Part shown: positions 8,061 through 17,221 of the stretch, one piece after another
Layout of the letters: each line of letters opens with the position of its first letter
Numbering within the stretch: position 1 is the first letter of the stretch
Source of the DNA: Paremcibacter congregatus
Lineage (GTDB): Bacteria > Pseudomonadota > Alphaproteobacteria > Sphingomonadales > Emcibacteraceae
Direction of reading: 5' to 3'
Length of the DNA stretch: 64,000 nt
Assembly: GCF_006385135.1 (NCBI RefSeq)
Contig: NZ_CP041025.1
Span: forward strand, 2,511,501 to 2,575,500
The notes under the pieces: generated by a model
Seen by the model: the letters and a program-made list of their open reading frames with translations, nothing else
Told to the model about the DNA's origin: nothing
The model's database searches: none
Made by a program: the position numbers and the translations under genes

Positions 8061-8927
8061 ATGACCCTGACCATATTATTTTACCTGATTTTCATCAGCC
8101 AAATCTTCCTGCTGTCCTATTATTTTCCCAAAAAGATCATTGGCCGCATAAAATATGTTTACGCCAAATATCCGCCTGCGGACTATCCAAAGCTTTACCC
8201 CGGCAACGCCGCAACGAAAGCCCCAGGCCACATGACGCTTTACAGGGGCCTGAATACCGCCGCTCTTCTGGTCGGTATACTCCTCCTCATCTGGGGACTG
8301 GCAACCGGCTATCGTCCGGAAGGCCACGGCGAGGAAACCATTGTCACCCTCTACGCCGCCGTGCAATTTTCCTCCCTGATCCTGCTGTCCATTTGGGAGT
8401 TCAGGAATTTCAAGAAGATGCGTCAGCTGAACAGCAGCACGACCCGCACCGCGGACCTGCAGCCCCGCCGTCTGTTTGATTTTCTCTCGCCCGGATGGTT
8501 TATTCTGGCGGCCAGCCTTATTTTTCTGACTATAGCCTTTGATTTCGCGATCACCGACTTTGCGGAAAGCGGCATTAGCGACTTCTTCAGCAAGATTGCC
8601 GGGCCCATCTTTGTCAATATCTACTTCCTTGTCTTCGGCAGGTGGTTCATCTATGGCCGCAAGCTCAACCCTCACCAGACCGCCGAGGACCGTCGTCGGG
8701 AAATCACCATAACCGTCAAATCCATGGTTTTCACCAGCATCATGATCAGTCTGTTTTTTATCGCCGATGAGGCCGTCAAGACCTATGACATGGCCCATCT
8801 GCAGCCGATTCTATGGAGTATTTACTTTCAGCTGATCGGCGCCTTAAGTTTCGGTGTGATCCTGCATTCAGATCTGGTCAAGAATATGGATTTCAGCGTC
8901 TATAAAGGCGACGCGACCCCCACGTGA
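8061..8927 (+). CDS. multi-pass membrane protein, second of two paralogues
   Basis: The 288-aa protein is a diverged tandem copy of the preceding gene: same size, same order of membrane segments, and the same conserved blocks (DYPKLYP, ATGYRPEGHGEE, RTADLQPRRLFDFLSP, DEAVKTYDMAHLQPILWSIYFQ). The two could form a heterodimer, since both copies are kept side by side under one regulator. A 35-bp gap containing GGAAC precedes its ATG. The operon ends in a hairpin terminator at 8969-9002. Function is unknown. Confidence 0.75.
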   Translation: MTLTILFYLIFISQIFLLSYYFPKKIIGRIKYVYAKYPPADYPKLYPGNAATKAPGHMTLYRGLNTAALLVGILLLIWGLATGYRPEGHGEETIVTLYAAVQFSSLILLSIWEFRNFKKMRQLNSSTTRTADLQPRRLFDFLSPGWFILAASLIFLTIAFDFAITDFAESGISDFFSKIAGPIFVNIYFLVFGRWFIYGRKLNPHQTAEDRRREITITVKSMVFTSIMISLFFIADEAVKTYDMAHLQPILWSIYFQLIGALSFGVILHSDLVKNMDFSVYKGDATPT

Positions 8928-8968
8928 ATTGTCTCCCTTGAGCGCACCTACAGCGGCACCCGCACTCA

Positions 8969-9002
8969 AACGCCCCCTTCCTGAACACAGGATGGGGGCG
9001 TT
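8969..9002. terminator. bidirectional terminator between convergent genes
   Basis: AACGCCCCCTTCCTG (8969-8983) pairs with CAGGATGGGGGCGTT (8988-9002) with one mismatch and a 4-nt loop. It lies between two convergent genes and can serve both strands, although T-tracts are short. Confidence 0.7.
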
Positions 9003-9036
9003 CTCATGATGTTACAATGGGAGAATTATACTCCCT

Positions 9037-9906
9037 TCAGACGGTCATTTTTTGCACCTTGGCGTCTTGTTCTTTGGTTTCCTGTTGCCATTGGAACAGG
9101 TTCATTTCAATAAACGCAAAAGCCAGAAGCCAGAGAAAAGCATCCCAGAAATCCAAAAATCCCCCCAAGAGCCCCCAATATACGGCGCAGCCCAACAGTG
9201 TGCTGTAAAAGACAGCCTTGATCAGCTTGCTGATTTTCAACACCATCCCTTCCAACAAACCCCGGGTTTGAAACCAGACATCCACTTCCAGGATCACCAC
9301 AACCCCAAGCCAGGTGCCCGAATTAATAACATCTACCCAGGCAAGTCCCCGCGTCGCCGAAAGCGTATCCGCATCTACAATCAGATTAGGCGTTGTTAAT
9401 TCAAAAAGCTTAAGCCCGTTAAGCTGCCGGCAGTTTTCATTCGTGAGTAAAACATAATTATCCAATCCCGCGACAAAGGCCATCTGTCCGTCAACCAGAC
9501 GACACATATCCTCCACCGGAAAGGAAGTCACACCGTAAAATAGCATCATTTTGGCCCAAAAGCCGTAAAAGGCATAGACAATCAGACTGTAACAGAGTCC
9601 CCTGACAGCCAACAGACCCCATTTCAGGCTTTTCTTTTTCAGAACTTCATCTGACAAAACCCAGGTTTCCAGTTCAAACAGCAACAGTAGAATAACCCAG
9701 TTCATGGTATCAATGCTGTCTGTGAAGGCCGCGATGATGTCCGGCAAGGGAACGCCCTGCCGGAAAGTGTGTGACGAGGATGCCCAGTCCTGCTGGAAGA
9801 ATAAATAAGTATTCCACATCAATAACAAGTAGATGCTATATTTGAACAGGTTATATAATCTTTCCCGAACCACCGGGTCCTGCGGCACTACACTCATGTC
9901 ATACAC
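9037..9906 (-). CDS. membrane protein of unknown function
   Basis: The 289-aa protein has five or more hydrophobic segments, including YLLLMWNTYLFF and WVILLLLFELETWVL near the N-terminus and a cluster in the last 70 residues (WGLLGGFLDFWDAFLWLLAFAFIEMNLFQWQ). The central part, about residues 125-185, is polar and has three cysteines (DMCRLVDGQ, NENCRQLNG), so it may be an external domain. I do not recognise the family. Start codons at 9906 and 9897 are both possible. It lies downstream of the spuC-type aminotransferase on the same strand, with a hairpin in between, so it may be a separate unit. Confidence 0.65.
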   Translation of the reverse strand: MYDMSVVPQDPVVRERLYNLFKYSIYLLLMWNTYLFFQQDWASSSHTFRQGVPLPDIIAAFTDSIDTMNWVILLLLFELETWVLSDEVLKKKSLKWGLLAVRGLCYSLIVYAFYGFWAKMMLFYGVTSFPVEDMCRLVDGQMAFVAGLDNYVLLTNENCRQLNGLKLFELTTPNLIVDADTLSATRGLAWVDVINSGTWLGVVVILEVDVWFQTRGLLEGMVLKISKLIKAVFYSTLLGCAVYWGLLGGFLDFWDAFLWLLAFAFIEMNLFQWQQETKEQDAKVQKMTV

Positions 9907-9918
9907 TCCCTATTGATC

Positions 9919-9956
9919 CCTGATGTAAGGATTGCCTGCGGCTATCTTACATCAGG
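9919..9956 (-). terminator. long hairpin at the end of the puuA-puuC-spuC unit
   Basis: CCTGATGTAAG (9919-9929) and CTTACATCAGG (9946-9956) form a perfect 11-bp stem. The loop of 16 nt can fold further (GCC/GGC). The stem includes the stop codon of the aminotransferase. There is no T-tract, so it may act as an RNA-stabilising end or rho-assisted terminator. Confidence 0.45.
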
Positions 9957-11329
9957 CCAAAATCCCGACCTGTCGCATCAAGGCATATTTTTGCCTTTGC
10001 CAGCAATTCGTCAATCTCGATCCGGGAAATGGTCAGAGGCGGACTGATGATCATTGATTGCCCGACCCCTCTCATGATCAGATTATTGCTGAAGCAATGA
10101 TCACGACAAACCGTTCCCGCATCTTCATCACCGGAAAAAGTGGTCCGGCTGGCTTTGTCTTTCACCAACTGAATGCCTGCCATCAATCCCCGCCCGCGCA
10201 CCTCTCCGACGATCGGGTGGCTGTCCACCAGATGCTGCAACCCGGCATGAAGATAAGGACCCGTATCCTCGCGCACTTTTTCCACCAGATTGTGATCGCG
10301 GATATAATGAATGTTGGCGATGGCGACGGCGCTTGCCACCGGATGCCCGCTGTAGGTATAGCCATGATTGATGTCACCCCCTCCGTTCAATACCGCGAAG
10401 AAATCGTCCTGCATGCCAATGGCGGCGATCGGCAGATAACCGGACGACAACCCCTTGGCCATGGTGATCAGGTCAGGCTTAATGCCCATGGTTTCAGAAC
10501 CGAACCAGTTGCCGGTACGCCCAAACCCGCAGATCACTTCATCGGCGATCAGTAAAATATCGTATTTTTTACAGATACGCTGGATTTCCGGCCAATAGGT
10601 GGCCGGGGGGACAATCACACCGCCCGCCCCCTGGATAGGCTCCGCAATAAAGGCCGCCACGCTGTCGGCCCCAAGTTCAAGAATTTTCGTCTCCAGTTCC
10701 TGCGCCCGCATCAGACCGAACTCTTCCGGTGTCATGTCGCCGCCTTCCAGATACCAGAAAGGCTGCCCGATATGTTCGAAACCCGGCAACAGAGATCCAC
10801 CCTCTCCGCCCATATTATGCATGTAGCCCATACCGCCGAGACTGGTCGCAGCCAGAGTGCTGCCATGATAGGCGTTATGGCGGCTGATAAAGGTTTTCTT
10901 TTTCGGCTGACCTTTGATATCCCAATAGTGGCGCACCAGTCGCACATTGGTGTCATTGGCCTCAGACCCCGACCCGGCAAAGAAGAAATGGTTAAACCCT
11001 TCCGGCGTGACTTCAGACAGCAACCGTGACAATTCGATCTGCGGCGGGTTACTGGTTTGAAAAAAGCTGTTATAATAAGGCAGTTGCCGCATTTGCCGGT
11101 CAGCTGCCTCGATCAGCTCCGTTCGGCCATAGCCCACATTAACACACCAAAGCCCGGCCATACCGTCGAGAATTTTATTGTCGTCGCTGTCCCAGATATA
11201 ACTGCCTTCCGCCTTGGTGATTACCCGCGTGCCTTTTTCCCCCAGCGCCTTTGGGTCACTGAAAGGATGTGTATGGTGGTCACGGTCGAGTTCCTGCCAC
11301 TGGGCGGTCGTGCGATTAAAATTCATCAT
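9947..11329 (-). CDS. spuC: class III aminotransferase, probable putrescine--pyruvate aminotransferase (SpuC type)
   Basis: The 460-aa PLP enzyme transfers the terminal amino group of putrescine or a similar omega-amine to pyruvate or 2-oxoglutarate. The PLP-binding Lys is about residue 292 (TMAKGLSSGY) and the Asp contacting the pyridine nitrogen is about residue 263 (ADEVICGFGRTG). The N-terminal pattern DHHTHPFSDP and GLWCVNVGYGR are typical of the SpuC group. It is the last gene of the puuA-puuC-spuC row, 34 bp after the aldehyde dehydrogenase that would oxidise its product. With puuA/puuB present, the cell would have both a glutamylated and a direct transamination route for putrescine. 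Confidence 0.88.
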   Translation of the reverse strand: MMNFNRTTAQWQELDRDHHTHPFSDPKALGEKGTRVITKAEGSYIWDSDDNKILDGMAGLWCVNVGYGRTELIEAADRQMRQLPYYNSFFQTSNPPQIELSRLLSEVTPEGFNHFFFAGSGSEANDTNVRLVRHYWDIKGQPKKKTFISRHNAYHGSTLAATSLGGMGYMHNMGGEGGSLLPGFEHIGQPFWYLEGGDMTPEEFGLMRAQELETKILELGADSVAAFIAEPIQGAGGVIVPPATYWPEIQRICKKYDILLIADEVICGFGRTGNWFGSETMGIKPDLITMAKGLSSGYLPIAAIGMQDDFFAVLNGGGDINHGYTYSGHPVASAVAIANIHYIRDHNLVEKVREDTGPYLHAGLQHLVDSHPIVGEVRGRGLMAGIQLVKDKASRTTFSGDEDAGTVCRDHCFSNNLIMRGVGQSMIISPPLTISRIEIDELLAKAKICLDATGRDFGLM

Positions 11330-11363
11330 GTTACTTCTCCAAAACTAATAGGCTGAGCAGAAC

Positions 11364-12851
11364 TCAAAGCTGGACCCAGGTGGTCTTAAGGTCGGTATAT
11401 TTTTCCATGGCGTGCAAGGATTTGTCGCGGCCAAATCCGGACTGCTTGAAACCACCGAAGGGAATGGTCATATCACCTGTCGGATCCCAGCAGTTGACCC
11501 AGACTGTACCGGCGCGCACCGCCCGCGCCATACGATGGGCCTGGGAAATATCCCGCGACCAGATCCCGGCAGCTAGACCATAAATGGTATCATTGGCAAG
11601 TTTGACGGCCTCTTCCTCGCCATCAAAACTCAAGACCGACAACACCGGCCCGAAGATTTCTTCCCGGGCAATGGTCATATCTGACGTCACACCGTCAAAG
11701 ATGGTCGGATCGATGAAATAACCGTCACGTCCGGCGCTGCGACAGCCCCCCAGTTTCAATTCCGCCCCTTCGGTTTTGGCGCTGTCAATAAAGCCTAAAA
11801 CCCGTTCCATATGGCCTTTTTCCACCAGCGCCCCAAGCGTCGTTGCCGGATCAAGAGGATCCCCGACAATATGACTCGTACTGGCGACCATTAGGCGTTC
11901 CATAAAGTCATCCTTGATTGCCCGGTCAACCAGCAGACGGGAGCCCGCCGTACAGACCTCGCCCTGATTGAAAAAGATTGCACTGGCCGCCGCTTCCGCT
12001 GCTTTGTCAAGGTCCGGACAGTCTTTCATCACGATATGCGGCGATTTCCCCCCACATTCCAGCGACACCCGTTTCAGGTTTGACTGACCGCTGTATTGCA
12101 TGAAATATTTTCCCACTTGGGTCGACCCGGTGAAAGCGATCATATCCACGTCCATATGCAGACCCAACGCCTGCCCCGCAGTCTCGCCAAAACCTGGCAG
12201 CACATTCAGAACCCCATCGGGAATGCCCGCCTCTGTCGCCAGTTCCGCCAATTTCAGGATCGATAAAGGCGACTGTTCCGCAGGCTTCAAGACAATGCTG
12301 TTGCCCGCCGCAAGCGCCGGACCAATTTTCCAACAGGCCATCAGCAGTGGGAAGTTCCACGGCACCACCACGCCAATAACCCCGAGCGCTTCTCGGGTCA
12401 CCATAGCTAATGCATCATGCGCTGTCGGGGCGATTTCATCCATCAACTTGTCTGCCGCCTCGCCGTACCAATGAATGCAACGCGCGCACCCCGGAATATC
12501 AATCGCCAGAGCGTCCGATATCGGCTTGCCCATATCCAGGCTCTCCAGCAGCGCCAGTTCCTCTTTGTGTTCCAGGATCAACGCCCCGAGCCGCATCAGG
12601 CGTTTACCCCTCTGGGCCGGGTGCATGCGCGACCATTGACCCGTTTCAAAAACCGTGCGTGCTGCCTTCACCGCAACATCCACATCTGCGGTGTCGCATT
12701 CGGCGACCGGCCCCAAACTTTGCGCCGTGGCCGGATTGATATTGTCGAATGTTTTTTCCGATAGCGCATCCACAAAACGGCCATTGATAAACGCCTGGTT
12801 GCGGATTGACAGCACTCCGGCCTTTTCGGTCCAATAGTCAACTGTTGTCAT
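11364..12851 (-). CDS. puuC: aldehyde dehydrogenase, PuuC type
   Basis: The 495-aa NAD(P)+-dependent enzyme oxidises omega-aminoaldehydes: gamma-glutamyl-gamma-aminobutyraldehyde in the Puu pathway, or 4-aminobutanal from direct transamination. The catalytic Cys is about residue 300 (FFNQGEVCTAGSRL), the general base Glu about residue 265 (SLECGGKSP), and the cofactor loop is FTGSTQVGKYF. Length and the start SIRNQAFINGRFVDA match PuuC/KauB enzymes. It sits between puuA and spuC on the same strand with 127 bp before it and no palindromic operator of its own, so it is probably read from the puuA promoter. Confidence 0.92.
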   Translation of the reverse strand: MTTVDYWTEKAGVLSIRNQAFINGRFVDALSEKTFDNINPATAQSLGPVAECDTADVDVAVKAARTVFETGQWSRMHPAQRGKRLMRLGALILEHKEELALLESLDMGKPISDALAIDIPGCARCIHWYGEAADKLMDEIAPTAHDALAMVTREALGVIGVVVPWNFPLLMACWKIGPALAAGNSIVLKPAEQSPLSILKLAELATEAGIPDGVLNVLPGFGETAGQALGLHMDVDMIAFTGSTQVGKYFMQYSGQSNLKRVSLECGGKSPHIVMKDCPDLDKAAEAAASAIFFNQGEVCTAGSRLLVDRAIKDDFMERLMVASTSHIVGDPLDPATTLGALVEKGHMERVLGFIDSAKTEGAELKLGGCRSAGRDGYFIDPTIFDGVTSDMTIAREEIFGPVLSVLSFDGEEEAVKLANDTIYGLAAGIWSRDISQAHRMARAVRAGTVWVNCWDPTGDMTIPFGGFKQSGFGRDKSLHAMEKYTDLKTTWVQL

Positions 12852-12978
12852 TTTTGAAACTCCATTCTTGTTTTACCGCATGCCCGGTAGCGAAAAGCAC
12901 CGACCATGACGGACCTGCCGCCCTCATCGGGGGAGCATTTTAAATACCATCATCACATCTGCAGGGGATGTTTCCCGG

Positions 12979-14349
12979 CTAGACATTCATCAGCAAATAA
13001 CGGATTTCCCAAGAGGACAAAACCCTGGCATTGGCTGAATATTCTTCTGTCTTTACATCGACATAAGTCGTCACAAATTCATCATTCAAAATTTCCCTCA
13101 GCACCTCGGACTCATCAAGCTGAGACAAGCTGGACAGGAAATGATCCGGCAGACTGTTACTGTCCAGGTCATAGGCCGGAATTGTCAAAGCTTCTGTGGC
13201 ACTCAATCCTTCTTTCATGCCGAGATACCCGGCCAAAAGGGATGCGGCGATCGCCAGATATGGATTGACATCGGCGCCGGCAATACGATTTTCAATCCGC
13301 CGGGCGGCACGCCCCCCGGACGGCACCCGAAGCCCAACCGACCTATTTTCCCTGCCCCAATGCAAGTTGGCCGGAGAACTCATCCCGCTGCCAATACGAA
13401 GGTAGCTGTTGGAATAAGGCGCGAGCAACGGCATTAATGGCGGGATATATTTCTGCAATCCGCCGATATGGGACATAAACAGAGGCGTATCCTTGCCGTC
13501 CTTGTCTGCAAAGACATTCTCACCGGTTTGCACATCAACGATGCTCTGGTGAATATGCATGGCGCTGCCATACTCATCGGCATAGGGCTGCGCCATAAAA
13601 CTGGCGAACATGCCGTGACGTATGGCCACCTGTTTCATCAGGCGTTTAAAATAAAAAGACTGGTCCGCAACACTCAAAGGGTCGCCGTGATAGACATTGA
13701 TTTCAAACTGGGCCGGCCCCGCTTCATGGGTCAGGGTATCAATCTGAATATTCATGATGTCGCAATATTCATAAACATCGTCGAACAGATCGCTGAATTC
13801 ATCCAACGCATCAATAGACAGCACCCCTTTGTCCGCGGACAACTTACCGGACCGCCCCCGCGGCGGCAACGGCGCACTTTCGACATTTTCCTGACGCGCC
13901 AGAAGAAAGAACTCGAACTCTGGCGCAACGACAGGCTTCCAGCCCCTGGCTTCATATAGGGACAATACCTTCCGCAGTACTTGACGGGGTGACGCATGCG
14001 CATCCTCTCCCGTCTCTCTGACCACATCACAGATCACACAGGCTGTCGGTTTTTTCTGCCAGGGCACCAGGCGTAAAGTATCCATATCCGGCACCAGAAA
14101 CAGATCTTCTTCCAGATCGGTGATAAAATCATTACCCACAAAATCGCAGTTAATGGTCAGCGCAAACAGTGAATCCGGAATCCGGTGCCCCCCGCTTTTC
14201 AGGCCTTCGATAAACTTGCCGCGCGGGGTAAGCTTGCCACGACTGATGCCGGCAAAGTCACTGACCATAATTTCCACATCGACAATTTTATTTTGAACCA
14301 GCCATTGTTCAACTTCCGTGATTTTGGCTTCTTGAGTATCATTAATCAT
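12979..14349 (-). CDS. puuA: gamma-glutamylputrescine synthetase (glutamine-synthetase family)
   Basis: This 456-aa ligase belongs to the glutamine synthetase fold and is expected to join glutamate to putrescine or another amine with ATP, the first step of the Puu pathway. The N-terminal beta-grasp part contains VSDFAGISRGKL. The ATP/glutamate site shows GSAMHIHQSI and NRSVGLRVPSGG, and the metal site includes EFEFFLLAR. The ATG at 14349 follows AAGGTG and gives the usual PuuA length. A longer form from 14388 lacks a good ribosome-binding site. Two GntR operator palindromes (14448-14461, 14525-14536) and a TATAAT box precede it. Neighbouring puuC, puuB and the amidotransferase make polyamine use much more likely than nitrogen assimilation. 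Confidence 0.92.
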   Translation of the reverse strand: MINDTQEAKITEVEQWLVQNKIVDVEIMVSDFAGISRGKLTPRGKFIEGLKSGGHRIPDSLFALTINCDFVGNDFITDLEEDLFLVPDMDTLRLVPWQKKPTACVICDVVRETGEDAHASPRQVLRKVLSLYEARGWKPVVAPEFEFFLLARQENVESAPLPPRGRSGKLSADKGVLSIDALDEFSDLFDDVYEYCDIMNIQIDTLTHEAGPAQFEINVYHGDPLSVADQSFYFKRLMKQVAIRHGMFASFMAQPYADEYGSAMHIHQSIVDVQTGENVFADKDGKDTPLFMSHIGGLQKYIPPLMPLLAPYSNSYLRIGSGMSSPANLHWGRENRSVGLRVPSGGRAARRIENRIAGADVNPYLAIAASLLAGYLGMKEGLSATEALTIPAYDLDSNSLPDHFLSSLSQLDESEVLREILNDEFVTTYVDVKTEEYSANARVLSSWEIRYLLMNV

Positions 14350-14447
14350 AAAACACCTTGGATTTTTTCCCACATCTGTGTGGGGCACATTATACGCCGC
14401 TGTTAACCTGAAACACTATGCCTGATTATTCCTGAAAAGGCCAGAAT

Positions 14448-14461
14448 TTTGTGATCACAAA
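14448..14461. promoter_or_regulatory. GntR operator copy 1 (puuA leader)
   Basis: A perfect 14-bp palindrome TTTGTGATCACAAA. It lies downstream of the predicted start of transcription of puuA, so a bound repressor would block elongation or loop with copy 2, whose centre is 76 bp away (about seven helical turns). Confidence 0.8.
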
Positions 14462-14516
14462 TAATAAATATAAAACTTGCCTATTACCACCCTTTAACAG
14501 CACATAATTCTCTCCT

Positions 14517-14546
14517 ATTATATATTGTGATCACAAAAATAAAATA
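14517..14546 (-). promoter_or_regulatory. puuA promoter with GntR operator copy 2
   Basis: Minus-strand TATAAT at 14522-14517 with a weak AT-rich -35 around 14546-14540. The palindrome TTGTGATCACAA (14525-14536) fills the spacer. Transcription from here gives a leader of about 160 nt before puuA, which also contains operator copy 1. Confidence 0.7.
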
Positions 14547-16280
14547 TTACTTTTGGTATACCACACGCCCGCCCATCATGGTCATTTTCACCTGAATTTT
14601 ATGGATCTCGTCGTTTTGTGTGGCAAAGGGGTTGTGATCCAGAATAATCATATCCGCTTTTTTACCCACTTTCAGCGATCCGATTTCATCTTCCATATGA
14701 AGTTGATAGGCCGCATCTGCGGTATACCCCCGGATCAAGCTCTCCATATCAAGACGCTCCTCCACTGACGGCTGAACCGGCGCGTCTGGTTGACCTGCCT
14801 GCTGGCGGGTAAGACCAACCTCCATATTGAACAGTGGCGACATACCGAGTGTTCCGGCACCGGAAGCTGGAAAATCACTCCCAAAAGTCAGGCGAACGCC
14901 GGCTTTCTTCAGGCTGTTGTAGCGGAAATAGCGACTGAATTGATCCGCATTAACGAACTTTCTGCCTTCTGTATCATAACTGGTCCACAATGGCGTGCTC
15001 TGGGCGATCACATCCAGTTCCGCGAAACGCTTGACAGCAGCATCCGTCATCACCTGAATATGGCAAATGGTATAGCGACTTGTACTGTCGCTGTGGGCTG
15101 TGCGCGCCGCTTCGATGGCGTTCAGGACTTCATGGATTGCCCGCTCCCCCAAAGCATGAATATGCACATCGATCTGACGTCCTGCCGCGTCAATCACCAT
15201 GCTGTCCAACTGTGCCTGGGTAAAAACGGTTGCGCCTTTATTACCCGGTTCCCCCTGATAATCGACGAACATGCCGGCGGTGCGACCTTCGATCGTGCCG
15301 TCATCCATAATTTTAAGAATGCGGATATGGTATCTATCGGACTTGGTTGTCGCCGCAAGATTTTCCACCAAGTCCAGAGCGCCATCCATTTGGTCCGGTG
15401 CCGCAACCATATGGGACCCCACCAGACGTACGGTAAATTCTCCTGCTGCATCCAGACGCTGAAGCACCCCAAGCGCCATGGTAGCCACATCCAGGGCCCC
15501 GGCATCAAAGACCGCCGTAATACCATAGCCATTCATGATGTCGAACACCAGATCGGTGCCATCAGCGATGGCCGCTTCATTAAATACATTCAGATGTTCC
15601 ATGGCAAGGCTCGCCGTGCCTTCCAGAAACCAGCCCGTAGGATTGCCGTCTGAATCACGCTTGTAATAGTTAAACCCGGGGGTGGGGTCCGCCGTATCTC
15701 TGGTAATTCCCAGACTTTCAAGCGCCTTTGAATTTCCCCAACCGCTGTGAAACCCTTCATCCATGATAAAGACAGGGCGGTCTGAAACCACTGTATCCAG
15801 CATTTCACTTGTCGGGCCCGCCTCACCGAAAGCCGATGCCAGAAAGCCATAACCAAAAATCAGCGGCAGATCCGGGTTGCCCCCCGCATACTCCCCGATC
15901 CCCTTGATCCACTCTTCTGGTCCGGCGAAAGTGTCAAGCGACAGCGCCCTTGCATACGCCCCGCCCATAATCGGGTGGGCATGGGTATCAATAAAGCCCG
16001 GCATCATAAACCCTTGTTTCAGGTCATGAGTTTCTGTCCTGGGGCCGGCATATTTCGCCGCTTCGACCGAAGACCCCACGAAGACAATTTCATCCCCTTT
16101 GATTGCCACGGCCTCGGCCCAGGGCTGCTCAGCCTCCACGGTATATACCGTACCATTAGTATAGATATGATCAGCCTGGGGAAGGTCGGCAGCCTGAACT
16201 GCCCCAAACCCCAATACCGTCAAAGCCATGAATGCGGCACCTCTGCGGCGCGCCGTTGTAAGATTGCATCCCGTAACCAT
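14547..16280 (-). CDS. exported YtcJ-like amidohydrolase
   Basis: The 577-aa metal-dependent hydrolase is of the amidohydrolase family 3 (YtcJ-like). The metal-binding HxH is in FIDTHAHPIMGG near residue 83. Later ligand regions are seen as DVHIHALGERA and LTFGSDFPA. Residues 1-31 form a signal peptide (TARRRGAAFMALTVLGFGAVQA), so the enzyme acts in the periplasm. GGGAGG precedes the ATG at 16280. It is 42 bp downstream of the class I amidotransferase gene and would share that gene's GntR-controlled promoter, tying it to polyamine or gamma-glutamyl-compound breakdown. The real substrate, perhaps an N-acyl or cyclic amide, is unknown. Confidence 0.85.
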   Translation of the reverse strand: MVTGCNLTTARRRGAAFMALTVLGFGAVQAADLPQADHIYTNGTVYTVEAEQPWAEAVAIKGDEIVFVGSSVEAAKYAGPRTETHDLKQGFMMPGFIDTHAHPIMGGAYARALSLDTFAGPEEWIKGIGEYAGGNPDLPLIFGYGFLASAFGEAGPTSEMLDTVVSDRPVFIMDEGFHSGWGNSKALESLGITRDTADPTPGFNYYKRDSDGNPTGWFLEGTASLAMEHLNVFNEAAIADGTDLVFDIMNGYGITAVFDAGALDVATMALGVLQRLDAAGEFTVRLVGSHMVAAPDQMDGALDLVENLAATTKSDRYHIRILKIMDDGTIEGRTAGMFVDYQGEPGNKGATVFTQAQLDSMVIDAAGRQIDVHIHALGERAIHEVLNAIEAARTAHSDSTSRYTICHIQVMTDAAVKRFAELDVIAQSTPLWTSYDTEGRKFVNADQFSRYFRYNSLKKAGVRLTFGSDFPASGAGTLGMSPLFNMEVGLTRQQAGQPDAPVQPSVEERLDMESLIRGYTADAAYQLHMEDEIGSLKVGKKADMIILDHNPFATQNDEIHKIQVKMTMMGGRVVYQK

Positions 16281-16322
16281 TCAGTCCTCCCTTATTTTTT
16301 TATGTTTGGTAAAGCGGCCTGT

Positions 16323-17165
16323 TCAGGCAGCTTCAGTTGCCACAAAATCAAGCCAGTTTCGAATTTCCTGCAAGCGGCAACATGGTTCCAGAACATCCGG
16401 GCCCATATCGTGACGCTGCTGAATATCAACAGCCGTAATGTCTTCCTGCGCCGCACGATAATCAGCGGCCAGCCGGTCGACCGCCGGAAGATCGGGACAG
16501 AAGCCCTCTTCCACCATCAACGGCTTATATTTTTCAAACAAGGACGCCATATAACCGAGATCAAATTCCGGATGATACTGCACCCCCCAAAAAACAGCTT
16601 TGCCCCGACGGATTTCCAGTGCCTGGACCCGGCTGATGTCATTGCCGGACAGGATCGTCGCTCCTTCGGGCAGACGCACCGTATGGTCCAAATGGATCGC
16701 CACCGCATCAAAAGGCAGTTCTTTATTCTTGTACAGCGGGTGTTGTCGCCCCGGCACCGTCGGCCGGATATCGCGGGCAATACCGATTTCCCGCCCCTTG
16801 ACATTTTGCGCCACCTCGCCCCCCGCAGCGACCACAGCCACCTGAAGTCCCCAACAACTGCCGAATATCTTCACCTTATGCCTGAAGCAGCTTTTCATGA
16901 AATCGATTTGACGCGTAATCGCCGGCTCTGTCTTATAAATATTCAACGAAGACCCCGTCCAGACAATACCATCATAAGACTCGAGCCCCGCCCCTTCAGG
17001 GAGTAGAGCATCTTCATCAGCGGCCATCACAATATCACACTGCATGGCGGGCCGCAGAAACAACAGGTTTCGCTTATACAACTCGCCCTGGGTCATCGCC
17101 CCGCCGGCCACAGTCAATTCCCGCGCCTGTCGCGTATTGCCTTCTACAATCAAGATCTTCAACAT
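16323..17165 (-). CDS. class I glutamine amidotransferase-like hydrolase, candidate gamma-glutamyl-GABA hydrolase
   Basis: The 280-aa protein has a class I glutaminase triad: nucleophile Cys at about residue 104 (FGSCWGLQ), His at about 198 and Glu at about 200 (GVQYHPEF). No synthetase domain is attached, so it probably hydrolyses a gamma-glutamyl amide by itself. In the Puu pathway the missing last step is hydrolysis of gamma-glutamyl-GABA (PuuD in E. coli). This protein resembles the GMP-synthase-type glutaminase domain rather than the PuuD family, so it would be a non-homologous replacement within the same broad fold class. An 18-bp operator palindrome lies 32 bp upstream of its start. 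Confidence 0.82.
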   Translation of the reverse strand: MLKILIVEGNTRQARELTVAGGAMTQGELYKRNLLFLRPAMQCDIVMAADEDALLPEGAGLESYDGIVWTGSSLNIYKTEPAITRQIDFMKSCFRHKVKIFGSCWGLQVAVVAAGGEVAQNVKGREIGIARDIRPTVPGRQHPLYKNKELPFDAVAIHLDHTVRLPEGATILSGNDISRVQALEIRRGKAVFWGVQYHPEFDLGYMASLFEKYKPLMVEEGFCPDLPAVDRLAADYRAAQEDITAVDIQQRHDMGPDVLEPCCRLQEIRNWLDFVATEAA

Positions 17166-17191
17166 GCTTTTTTACTCTGAATGAAGCCGAT

Positions 17192-17221
17192 ATTTTAATT
17201 TGTGATCACAAATTGTGTCAC
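17192..17221 (-). promoter_or_regulatory. amidotransferase promoter with GntR operator copy 3
   Basis: On the minus strand GTGACA (17221-17216) and TAAAAT (17197-17192) are 18 bp apart. The spacer is almost entirely the perfect 18-bp palindrome AATTTGTGATCACAAATT (17197-17214), the longest copy in the window. Confidence 0.75.
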
